Positions 1 through 7,773 of a DNA stretch of 32,242 nt are shown here, piece by piece. The stretch lies in the NCBI GenBank assembly GCA_964542305.1, contig CAZITX010000023.1, positions 1 to 32,242 of the forward strand. Reading direction: 5' to 3'. Below the pieces are notes generated by a model. The model was not told the DNA's origin. It saw only the letters and a program-made list of their open reading frames with translations, and ran no database searches. The position numbers and the translations under genes were made by a program. Source of the DNA: DMER64 sp964542305. Lineage in GTDB: Bacteria; Bacteroidota; Bacteroidia; Bacteroidales; UBA932. The number at the start of each line of letters is the position of its first letter. Position 1 is the stretch's first letter.

Positions 1-1344
1 GAATTAACTCATTTTCATTCGGGCGGACGTGCCTGTTCCCGGGAGAAGATCTACGTAAGCGGCGGCATTCCCGGAGAACGTGTGGAAATTGTATCACAAC
101 GGGGTAAAGGTTTTCGCAGCGGAACTCCCGTAAACATACTCCGTGCCTCCGGGGACAGAATCCTTCCTTTTTGTGTACACGCAAACATTTGCGGCGGATG
201 TCCCTGGCAACACATGCGGTATGAGGCACAACTGGTTTGGAAAAGGGATATCCTCAGGCGTGCCCTGGATAAATACACAATTCAAATACCCCCGGAAGGA
301 TTACCCGAAACCGTACCTTCTCCGTTAGAGAAAGGATACAGGAACCGCGTGGAGTATACTTTTGAAGCCGGGAAAGGAGGGGAAATGAATATCATGGGAT
401 TTCACCAACCGGGAGATCTGTCTTCTGTTTTTGATTGCAAGGAATGTTTTCTGTTGCCGGAAGGAATGCATAAAATGGCCCTTGAAATAAAGGAAACCGC
501 CCTGGAAAAAGAGATACCTTTTTACCGTTTTGAAGACCGGTCCGGACTGTTAAGAAACCTTACATTACGTTGCACGACTACCGGGGATCTGGCTGTTATT
601 GCAGGATTCACACGTAATGAGCCGAGTAGTATCCTTCCATTTTTCGAAATCCTGACAAGCCGTTTTCCCGGGGTATCATCATGGGCCTATACTGTATGGG
701 ACCCTCATTCCACATCCCGTTATTACGCTCCGGATTTCTGTCACTATACCGGAAAAACTTACCTGGAAGAACGATCCGGGACTTTGCGTTTTCAATACGG
801 CCTTTCCTCATTTTACCAGCCCAACCCCGTTCAGGCTACCGTGATCTTCAATCACATACTGAAACAGGCAGAAGGTTTTATAACGGAAACGGATCCGGTT
901 TATGATCTATACACAGGAGTGGGGACGATCGCCCTGACATTGGCAGATAAATTCAAAAAGACCGCCATTACCGGTATCGAGGGAAACCCCGAAGCTGTGG
1001 GGGATGCTATCAACAATGCGTCTTTGAACAATGTGCCCGGGACACAGTTTGTTGAAGGAGACATCCTAAAGACTTTTACCCATTCCTATATAGCCCGGAA
1101 CGGAAGCCCTTCATTGATTCTTCTGGATCCTCCCCGAAACGGGACACTTACCGAGATCAAAAAAACGATCCTGGCAGCACAACCCGCCGGGATCATTTAC
1201 TTGAGTTGCAATCCCGTGTCACTTGCATGGGACCTGAAGCAGTTGACTGAAAACGGATACCGCCTGACCGCTGTCCGGCCATTTGATATGTTCCCGCATA
1301 CCCATCACGTGGAAACACTGGCTGTCTGCCGGAAAGAGTCCTGA
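1..1344 (+). CDS. rlmD: 23S rRNA (uracil-5-)methyltransferase, RlmD/RumA family (5' end outside window)
   Basis: The frame is open from base 1, so the true start lies upstream and the first GTG at 82 is not the start. The first ~30 codons (including VSGGIPGERVEIV) look like the end of a TRAM RNA-binding domain. [4Fe-4S] ligands follow in FCVHANICGGC (Cys58, 64 and 67, counting from base 1), with a likely fourth in FDCKEC. The C-terminal half is a Rossmann SAM-dependent methyltransferase: YDLYTGVGTIAL (SAM motif I), LLDPPRNG, and IYLSCNP with the catalytic Cys at codon 403 (bases 1207-1209). Family members methylate U1939 or a related uracil of 23S rRNA. Bacteroidota usually carry more than one paralogue, so the exact target base is uncertain. 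The 3' end faces mgsA with 3 bases between the stop codons. Confidence 0.9.
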   Translation, partial: ELTHFHSGGRACSREKIYVSGGIPGERVEIVSQRGKGFRSGTPVNILRASGDRILPFCVHANICGGCPWQHMRYEAQLVWKRDILRRALDKYTIQIPPEGLPETVPSPLEKGYRNRVEYTFEAGKGGEMNIMGFHQPGDLSSVFDCKECFLLPEGMHKMALEIKETALEKEIPFYRFEDRSGLLRNLTLRCTTTGDLAVIAGFTRNEPSSILPFFEILTSRFPGVSSWAYTVWDPHSTSRYYAPDFCHYTGKTYLEERSGTLRFQYGLSSFYQPNPVQATVIFNHILKQAEGFITETDPVYDLYTGVGTIALTLADKFKKTAITGIEGNPEAVGDAINNASLNNVPGTQFVEGDILKTFTHSYIARNGSPSLILLDPPRNGTLTEIKKTILAAQPAGIIYLSCNPVSLAWDLKQLTENGYRLTAVRPFDMFPHTHHVETLAVCRKES

Positions 1345-1347
1345 ACG

Positions 1348-1779
1348 TTACAAAGGGCGATTCATGTATTCGTCAAACGACTGTGGAGCAGGTATATACG
1401 AACTTTCAAACAAAGGAGATGAAATCACAAAATCCGCCGTTGACCTGTTGCAGGCAGTGGGAATGTTGTAAAGACTGGAAATCCGTAATAATGCTTTAAC
1501 GTCTACATCATGCGGCTGCGGCTGCATGGGATCCCAAAAAAAGATGAGAATGTCAATTTTCCCTTCGGCAATCAAAGCACCCATTTGCTGATCACCTCCC
1601 AAGGGACCCGATTTGAGTGTGGTAACATCAATTCCGGTTGCCTTTTCAACCATACGTCCTGTGGTTCCGGTACATACGAGTTTGTGTTTGATCAGACGGT
1701 CCTTGTTGAATTCCACCCATTCTATCAAATCGTTTTTCCTGTTGTCGTGGGCTACTAAAGCCAGATTTTTCCTGTACAT
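1348..1779 (-). CDS. mgsA: Methylglyoxal synthase
   Basis: A 143-residue protein that converts dihydroxyacetone phosphate to methylglyoxal and phosphate, a bypass of lower glycolysis used when phosphate is short or sugar phosphates accumulate. Visible family features: N-terminal ALVAHD, the phosphate-binding TGTTG loop, SGPLGGDQQ with the catalytic Asp at 63 (Asp71 in E. coli), FFWDP, and PHDVDVKALLR with His90 and Asp93 (His98 and Asp101 in E. coli). NRSTADF comes near the end. Length matches the family (about 150). It begins 6 bases after the lpdA stop and is probably the last gene of a secA-lpdA-mgsA transcript. No hairpin terminator is evident, since the stop almost touches that of the convergent rlmD. 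Confidence 0.97.
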   Translation of the reverse strand: MYRKNLALVAHDNRKNDLIEWVEFNKDRLIKHKLVCTGTTGRMVEKATGIDVTTLKSGPLGGDQQMGALIAEGKIDILIFFWDPMQPQPHDVDVKALLRISSLYNIPTACNRSTADFVISSPLFESSYIPAPQSFDEYMNRPL

Positions 1780-1785
1780 AATCGT

Positions 1786-3162
1786 TTACATATTGGCACA
1801 CTGATCACATGAAAGAGCTGCGGCTTCCATGATCCCTTCACTCATAGTGGGATGGGGAAAAATGGAATGGATCAGATCGTGACTCGTAATCTTTATACCG
1901 CGGGACGCTGTCAGTCCGCCTATCATTTCGGTGGCATGTGCTCCAATGATGTGGGCACCTAATAATTCCTCCGTCTCTGCATCAAAAACAAGCTTAACAA
2001 AACCGTCCCTTTCCCCTGCGGCAGCCGCTTTACCAGATGCTGTAAAAGGATACTTCCCGATCTTCACTTTTATGCCTTTCTTTTCGGCATCTTTTTCACG
2101 CAATCCAACCGATGCGATCTCGGGCGTTGTGTAAATGCATCCCGGTACATTGTCATAATCTACGTCGGGAATATCCAGTCCGGCCATTCTTTCCACACAA
2201 CAAAGAGCCTCGGCAGAAGCCAGGTGGGCCAGTGCCGGGGTGTTTAATACATCTCCCACTGCATAAATACCGGGAACCGTTGTCATAAAATTCTTATCTA
2301 CATTGATCCGGCCGCGGGTCATTTCCACACCCAGTTCTTCCAGGCCCATGTTTGAAGTAACCGGCACAACACCAACCGCAGACAAAACAATGTCTGCCTC
2401 TACATATTCAATGCCTTTTTTGGTCTGAACCACCAGGCGGCAGCCGTCAGCAGATTTTTCAGCCGACTGCACTCCAGCCGATGTCATGATCTTCATCCCT
2501 GCTTTACGGAATGAACGGCTCAACTGGGTAGCCACATCCGAATCTTCGGTAGGCACTATCTGGTCCATGTATTCAATCAGTGTTATTTTTGTGCCGAGTG
2601 AATTGTAGAAAAAAGCCAGCTCGGAACCTATGGCCCCTGATCCTATCACGGCCATGGTTTTGGGTATGGATTCCGGAACCATTGCCTGACGGTATCCTAT
2701 GATCTTTTTTCCGTCTATGGATGCCCCTGGAAGTGAATTGGGTTTTGATCCTGTGGCTATCAGGATATTTTTCCCTTCCAGCACCTGATCCCCCACGGCA
2801 ACTTTCCCGGGAGCCTGAACACTGCCGCGCCCGTGTATGACATCAATTTTATACTTATTCAATAAAAATTCTATACCTTTTGTCATCTGTGCCGCTACCT
2901 GGCGGCTTCTTTCAACGATGGCTTTAATATCAGGTTCCACACTTCCGGTAATTTTCACACCATAGGAATCTGCATGCCTTGCCGTATTCAATGCTTCTGC
3001 ACTTTTCAACAACGCTTTGGTGGGAATGCAGCCCCAATTAAGGCAAACCCCTCCCAAAAGGGCTTTTTCAATAATTGCGGTTTTAAAGCCCAACTGGGCA
3101 CTCCTGACGGCTGCTACATATCCTGCCGGACCGGATCCGATAATGATTAGATCGTAACTCAT
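1786..3162 (-). CDS. lpdA: Dihydrolipoyl dehydrogenase (E3)
   Basis: A 458-residue FAD-dependent disulfide oxidoreductase that reoxidises dihydrolipoamide using NAD+ in 2-oxoacid dehydrogenase or glycine-cleavage complexes. It has the FAD-binding GSGPAGY at 9-15, the redox-active pair Cys40/Cys45 in GGVCLNWGCIP, an NAD-binding GSGAIGSE segment, the second FAD segment YAVGDV, and the C-terminal dimerisation domain with the catalytic HPTMSE (His437, Glu442). These mark lipoamide dehydrogenase rather than mercuric or glutathione reductase. The last residues, CDQCANM, add a CxxC pair I do not associate with typical E3 tails. No E1 or E2 gene is nearby, so it must serve complexes encoded elsewhere. 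The start is 20 bases after the secA stop, suggesting co-transcription. Confidence 0.95.
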   Translation of the reverse strand: MSYDLIIIGSGPAGYVAAVRSAQLGFKTAIIEKALLGGVCLNWGCIPTKALLKSAEALNTARHADSYGVKITGSVEPDIKAIVERSRQVAAQMTKGIEFLLNKYKIDVIHGRGSVQAPGKVAVGDQVLEGKNILIATGSKPNSLPGASIDGKKIIGYRQAMVPESIPKTMAVIGSGAIGSELAFFYNSLGTKITLIEYMDQIVPTEDSDVATQLSRSFRKAGMKIMTSAGVQSAEKSADGCRLVVQTKKGIEYVEADIVLSAVGVVPVTSNMGLEELGVEMTRGRINVDKNFMTTVPGIYAVGDVLNTPALAHLASAEALCCVERMAGLDIPDVDYDNVPGCIYTTPEIASVGLREKDAEKKGIKVKIGKYPFTASGKAAAAGERDGFVKLVFDAETEELLGAHIIGAHATEMIGGLTASRGIKITSHDLIHSIFPHPTMSEGIMEAAALSCDQCANM

Positions 3163-3182
3163 ATACTATTAAAAAATTGTGA

Positions 3183-6100
3183 TTATGAATCTTTCCCGTG
3201 ACAATGCTTGTATTTTTTTCCGCTTCCACACGGACAGGGATCATTTCTTCCCACCTGCTTTTCTACATGAACAGGGGCGTTGGAACGGGGTTCGGCCGAT
3301 TGTGTAAGCAAATCGGGACGAGATGTTTGCGTGTTGCTTAGATCGGTACGGCGCCTTTCATTACCCGCTTTGTCCAGTTTATCCTGATCCTGACGCAGTG
3401 GTATATGTGCTTTAAGCAGAAAAGCCAATACTTCCCGGGCGATTTTTTCCAGCATTTCACTGAAAAGTTTGAAACTTTCGAATTTATAGATCAGCAACGG
3501 GTCTTTTTGTTCATACGTGGCATTTTGTACCGATTGCTTGAGATCGTCCATATCACGCAAATGTTCTTTCCAGTACTCGTCTATCATCACAAGGTTTATG
3601 GTCTTGTTGATAGCCCGGATAAGCTCTTTTCCTTTGCTGTCGTAAGCTTTTTTAATATTCACGATGACCTGGTAGATTCGTTTTCCGTCTCCTACCGGAA
3701 CTACTACATTTTCATAAGTGGCGCGCTGTGTCTCATAAATATTTTTCATGATGGGCCAGGCCTGGGCAACCAGTGCTTCTGCTCTTCGATCATACACTTT
3801 CTGGATCTGTTCAGCCAGAGCCTGTGATAATTCGGCAATATTTTGTCTGCGGTACATTCCTTCCTCAATACCGGAGTCGATGGATATCTGGCGGATCAAT
3901 TCGTGAGTAAAATCTTCATAATCAAATCCTTCCATTTGCTGCACAAACGATTCCGCAAAATCGGACATCATGTTGGCAACATCCACATCCACACGTTCAC
4001 CATACAAAGCATTCCGGCGACGGGTATAGATTACTTCCCGTTGTGAGTTCATCACATCGTCATATTCGAGCAGCCGCTTCCGGATCCCGAAATTATTTTC
4101 TTCTACCTTTTTTTGTGCCCTTTCTATGGAACTGGACAACATGGAATGTTGCAACACTTCGCCTTCTTTCATACCCATCCTATCCACTATTGAGGCAATA
4201 CGACCACTTCCGAACAACCGCATCAGGTCATCCTCCAGGGATACGAAGAAGGTGGATGACCCCGGGTCTCCCTGGCGTCCTGCACGTCCCCGCAACTGCC
4301 TGTCCACACGTCGGCTGTCATGACGTTCCGTTCCCACAATAGCAAGACCTCCGGCTTCCCGGACCCCTTCCCTCAATTTAATGTCGGTTCCCCTACCGGC
4401 CATGTTCGTGGCAATGGTCACCGCACCGGCATGACCCGCCTCGGCAACAATCTCGGCCTCCCGGGCATGCTGTTTGGCATTGAGGACATTGTGTTTAATG
4501 CCGCGCATTTTTAACATGCGGCTTAGCAATTCGGATACTTCTACAGAAGTGGTTCCTACAAGTACCGGCCTGCCAGCTTGTGTCAGATCAATGATCTTGT
4601 CAATTACGGCATTGAATTTTTCCCGTTTGGTTTTATAGATCATATCGTCCCCGTCCAACCGTATCACCGGCCTGTTGGTGGGGATCACAACCACATCCAG
4701 CTTGTATATGGACCAAAACTCACCGGCTTCCGTTTCAGCGGTACCTGTCATCCCGGCCAGTTTGTGATACATTCGGAAATAATTCTGAAGCGTAATAGTT
4801 GCAAATGTCTGTGTAGCTGCTTCTACCTTAACTTTTTCCTTGGCTTCTATAGCCTGATGCAAACCGTCGGAATAACGTCTTCCTTCCAGAACACGTCCTG
4901 TTTGTTCGTCTACGATCTTGATCTTATTGTCTACTACAATGTATTCCACATCTTTTTCAAACATCGCATAGGCTTTAAGCAACTGGTTGACCGTATGGAC
5001 CCTTTCGGATTTCACGGCATAATCGCTTAACAGGGCGTCTTTGGCTGCTGCTTTTTCCTGATCTGAAAGATTTTTCTTTTCCAATTCCGATATCTCATTC
5101 CCCATATCGGGTAAGATAAAGAATTTGGCATCGCTCATCTTTTTGGCGATCAGATCGTGTCCTTTCTCTGTCAGGTCAACGGATTTTTGCTGTTCTTCAA
5201 TAACAAAATACAGATCGTCGGTGATCAGGTGCATCTGTTTGTTGTTATCCTGCATATAGAAATTTTCCGTTTTCTGCAGCAGTTGTTTGATCCCCTGTTC
5301 ACTCAGGTATTTGATCAGGGGTGTATACTTTGGTAAACCTTTAAAGGCTTTGAGCAAAATTTTCCCGCCGTTTTCTTCATCTCCTTCCGAGATCAGTTTA
5401 CGCGCCTCGGCAAGGTATTGCTGAACGAGCGATCTCTGTGCCTGGTACAATTGTTCCACAATTGGCCGGAATTCGTTAAACTGCTGGTCTTCTCCGCGGG
5501 GAACGGGACCCGAGATGATCAACGGCGTCCGTGCGTCGTCAATCAATACCGAGTCAACCTCGTCCACGATGGCATAGTGGTGCTTTCTCTGCACAAGGTC
5601 CTGGGAATTTATGGCCATATTATCCCGCAGGTAATCAAACCCGAATTCGTTGTTCGTCCCGAAAGTAATGTCGGCCCGGTAAGCTTTTTTGCGTTCTTCT
5701 GAATTGGGCTGGTGTTTATCAATGCAATCGACTTTCAGCCCGTGGAATTCGTAGAGCGGTCCCATCCATTCCGAGTCACGTTTGGACAGGTAATCGTTTA
5801 CAGTGACTATATGCACACCTTTACCAGCCAGTGCATTGAGGAATACAGGCAAGGTGGCCACAAGCGTTTTTCCTTCCCCGGTTGCCATCTCCGCTATCTT
5901 TCCCTGGTGAAGCACTACGCCACCTATTAACTGGACATCATAATGCACCATATCCCAGGTGATCATATTCCCTCCTGCCATCCAGGTATTGCGCCAGACA
6001 GCATTGTCTCCGTGAATTTCAACATGATCTTTATTGGTGGAAAGCTGCCTGTCAAAATCAGTAGCCGTTACGGTTATGGTTTTATTTTCCTTGAACCGTC

Positions 6101-6464
6101 TGGCCGTGGTTTTCATTATGGCAAAAGCGGCCGGGAGCACATCGTTCAGAATTTCTTCAATTTTTTCGTCTATCTTTTTGGTGAGTTTATCGACTTCTGT
6201 GGCCAATGCTTCTTTTTTATCCACCTCAATTTCAACATCTTCCAATTGTTCCCTCAGTGCGGCCTTGGCCTTTTCATCTTCTTCTATGTGGTCCCGTATG
6301 ATCTGCCTGATCTTTTCCGTTTCCAGGCGTAATTCATCGTGATCCAGTTTATCTATCCTTTCATACTCCCGTAAGATCTTATCTACATAAGGAGTCAGTT
6401 GTTTCAGGTCCCTGTCAGATTTGGACCCGAAAATCTTACCTATAATATTTATAACTGAAGCCAT
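3183..6464 (-). CDS. secA: Preprotein translocase ATPase SecA
   Basis: The 1093-residue motor that drives unfolded preproteins through SecYEG. Walker A MATGEGKT is at about 193-200, and the DEAD-type motif II reads VDEVDSVLIDDARTPLIISG. The second motor domain carries TNMAGRGTDIKL and the RQLRGRAGRQGDPG arginine-finger region. The C-terminal SEC-C zinc motif (Cys1077, Cys1079, Cys1088, His1089) is intact and would bind SecB or ribosomes. In E. coli the Walker A lies near residue 102-109, so about 90 extra residues, lysine/glutamate-rich and likely coiled coil (about 50-140), are inserted before it. A second insert follows motif II (about 350-480). Both account for the length and are, as I recall, common in Bacteroidota SecA. 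A TAnnTTTG element lies upstream. Confidence 0.98.
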   Translation of the reverse strand: MASVINIIGKIFGSKSDRDLKQLTPYVDKILREYERIDKLDHDELRLETEKIRQIIRDHIEEDEKAKAALREQLEDVEIEVDKKEALATEVDKLTKKIDEKIEEILNDVLPAAFAIMKTTARRFKENKTITVTATDFDRQLSTNKDHVEIHGDNAVWRNTWMAGGNMITWDMVHYDVQLIGGVVLHQGKIAEMATGEGKTLVATLPVFLNALAGKGVHIVTVNDYLSKRDSEWMGPLYEFHGLKVDCIDKHQPNSEERKKAYRADITFGTNNEFGFDYLRDNMAINSQDLVQRKHHYAIVDEVDSVLIDDARTPLIISGPVPRGEDQQFNEFRPIVEQLYQAQRSLVQQYLAEARKLISEGDEENGGKILLKAFKGLPKYTPLIKYLSEQGIKQLLQKTENFYMQDNNKQMHLITDDLYFVIEEQQKSVDLTEKGHDLIAKKMSDAKFFILPDMGNEISELEKKNLSDQEKAAAKDALLSDYAVKSERVHTVNQLLKAYAMFEKDVEYIVVDNKIKIVDEQTGRVLEGRRYSDGLHQAIEAKEKVKVEAATQTFATITLQNYFRMYHKLAGMTGTAETEAGEFWSIYKLDVVVIPTNRPVIRLDGDDMIYKTKREKFNAVIDKIIDLTQAGRPVLVGTTSVEVSELLSRMLKMRGIKHNVLNAKQHAREAEIVAEAGHAGAVTIATNMAGRGTDIKLREGVREAGGLAIVGTERHDSRRVDRQLRGRAGRQGDPGSSTFFVSLEDDLMRLFGSGRIASIVDRMGMKEGEVLQHSMLSSSIERAQKKVEENNFGIRKRLLEYDDVMNSQREVIYTRRRNALYGERVDVDVANMMSDFAESFVQQMEGFDYEDFTHELIRQISIDSGIEEGMYRRQNIAELSQALAEQIQKVYDRRAEALVAQAWPIMKNIYETQRATYENVVVPVGDGKRIYQVIVNIKKAYDSKGKELIRAINKTINLVMIDEYWKEHLRDMDDLKQSVQNATYEQKDPLLIYKFESFKLFSEMLEKIAREVLAFLLKAHIPLRQDQDKLDKAGNERRRTDLSNTQTSRPDLLTQSAEPRSNAPVHVEKQVGRNDPCPCGSGKKYKHCHGKDS

Positions 6465-6495
6465 GTGCTGGTATTTTCATTTTTTTGACAATTTA

Positions 6496-6503
6496 CAAAG
6501 TTA
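6496..6503 (-). promoter_or_regulatory. Bacteroidota -7 promoter element for secA
   Basis: On the minus strand this reads TAACTTTG, a perfect match to TAnnTTTG. Its downstream edge is 31 bases before the secA ATG. If the box is centred at -7, the leader is about 28 nt. No TTTG is visible at the usual -33 distance. Confidence 0.65.
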
Positions 6504-6554
6504 CACTTTTCTTGTCAATAAACATTATATCAGACATGGCTCCTGAAGGATTCC

Positions 6555-7769
6555 CTATTTACACCAACCTGCTGTCCAATCGTTTCCTGACGGGACAGCT
6601 CCCTTATAATTTGTTTTGGTAAAGAATGAATGAACAAGACTCATGTCTTTCCCTCCTTCAACGGTACCAATATAATCTGAAGTGAAAAGAATTTCTTTGT
6701 CAATACCATTATTACCGTTGGCCGTGAACATACTCTCTGAATAATAGCCTTCGGCTGCAGATAGTTTCCCTGCCAGGTAAATAAAATCAAGTTCCGAGGT
6801 CCCGTTTACCAGGGAAGATTCCGTTTCTATGGTTTCTGTAGTCAGACAATTGGGTTTTCCGGTTACCAGTGCGTTGTAGAGTTTTACATTTGTTCCCGCA
6901 CGCAAACGAATCCCACGTTTATTCAATGCAGATCCGTTGCCGCATAAGGTCAGATTGGCCAGAATGGGAGCAGATACTGGTTGAGCTGCAAAGTCTTTAC
7001 TGTTATTATCTGCTTCTATAAGGCAATCACATTCATACCCGATGGCACTTTCCGAACCCTGGACAGCTACCAGGAACTGGCCTTTTCCTTGCCAGCCTTC
7101 GGTCCAGTCAAACGAATCATCGCTGTTATCAGTGGCTACCAGGTATTTTACATTAACCGTACCTCCAAACCATTCAAATCCGTCATCCGATCCTTTGTAA
7201 GATTGAAGGTGATCAACAACCGTTCCGTTCCCCACTCCGTAAAATGTAAATCCGTTGGCTTCTTTTTCCTCACTGAAGGCATAACCGGTATATTCCACAC
7301 GAATATAACTCAGCGTACCTGAATTATCGGAAGCATCATTCCCCCCGTACGAAGCGTCCCCTATCTCCGATTTTGACTGGGTTCCCGTTACATTGATAGG
7401 AGCACGGCCGCAGATATGAACACCACCCCAGGCTCCGGCCTCTTTCTTTTCAGAAGTCATCACTATTGGGTTTTGTGCAGTACCCTGTGCCAGGATTTTT
7501 CCACCCTGTTCAACAAGTATGTAATCTACAATATCATCGTCCTTTGCTACAATAATAACACCGGGGTCTATGGTTAGCACTCCGCCGGCTTTTACGTGAA
7601 ATCCCCCTGATAAAGTATAGGTCGTTCCGGTTTTAAGTGTTTTTGCCTGGGTTAATTCACCTGCCAGATCGGCTGATTCAGTTTCGGGATCTATCCCTTG
7701 TTCACAGGAAACTGTCAGAAACAGGATCCCAAATGCCATAACGGCCATTTTCCAATTCATGTGTTTCAT
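6555..7769 (-). CDS. Predicted outer-membrane lipoprotein with beta-helix-like repeats, TonB-receptor partner
   Basis: 404 residues. A signal peptide ends in a lipobox (LTVSC, acylated Cys22), followed by an acidic stretch (EQGIDPETE) resembling the acidic tail that sends Bacteroidota lipoproteins to the cell surface. The mature part opens with GGVLTIDPGVIIVAK, then AQGTAQNPIVMTS, AGAWGGVHI and SGTLSYIRVEYTG, the short-strand pattern of right-handed beta-helix proteins. Two similar acidic-aromatic blocks, GSDDGFEWFGG (193-203) and NSDDSFDWTEGW (215-226), follow. I recognise the family as one that often accompanies TonB-dependent receptors in Bacteroidota, but know no proven function. It is not SusD-like. 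It begins 4 bases after the receptor stop, so the two are surely co-transcribed. A role in capturing the receptor's ligand at the surface is inference. Confidence 0.75.
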   Translation of the reverse strand: MKHMNWKMAVMAFGILFLTVSCEQGIDPETESADLAGELTQAKTLKTGTTYTLSGGFHVKAGGVLTIDPGVIIVAKDDDIVDYILVEQGGKILAQGTAQNPIVMTSEKKEAGAWGGVHICGRAPINVTGTQSKSEIGDASYGGNDASDNSGTLSYIRVEYTGYAFSEEKEANGFTFYGVGNGTVVDHLQSYKGSDDGFEWFGGTVNVKYLVATDNSDDSFDWTEGWQGKGQFLVAVQGSESAIGYECDCLIEADNNSKDFAAQPVSAPILANLTLCGNGSALNKRGIRLRAGTNVKLYNALVTGKPNCLTTETIETESSLVNGTSELDFIYLAGKLSAAEGYYSESMFTANGNNGIDKEILFTSDYIGTVEGGKDMSLVHSFFTKTNYKGAVPSGNDWTAGWCK

Positions 7770-7773
7770 TTTT

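Noticed and set aside
3405..6342. Long open frames antisense to secA
   Set aside because: They follow from codon bias in the opposite strand, have no recognisable domains and would be nested in a highly conserved gene.
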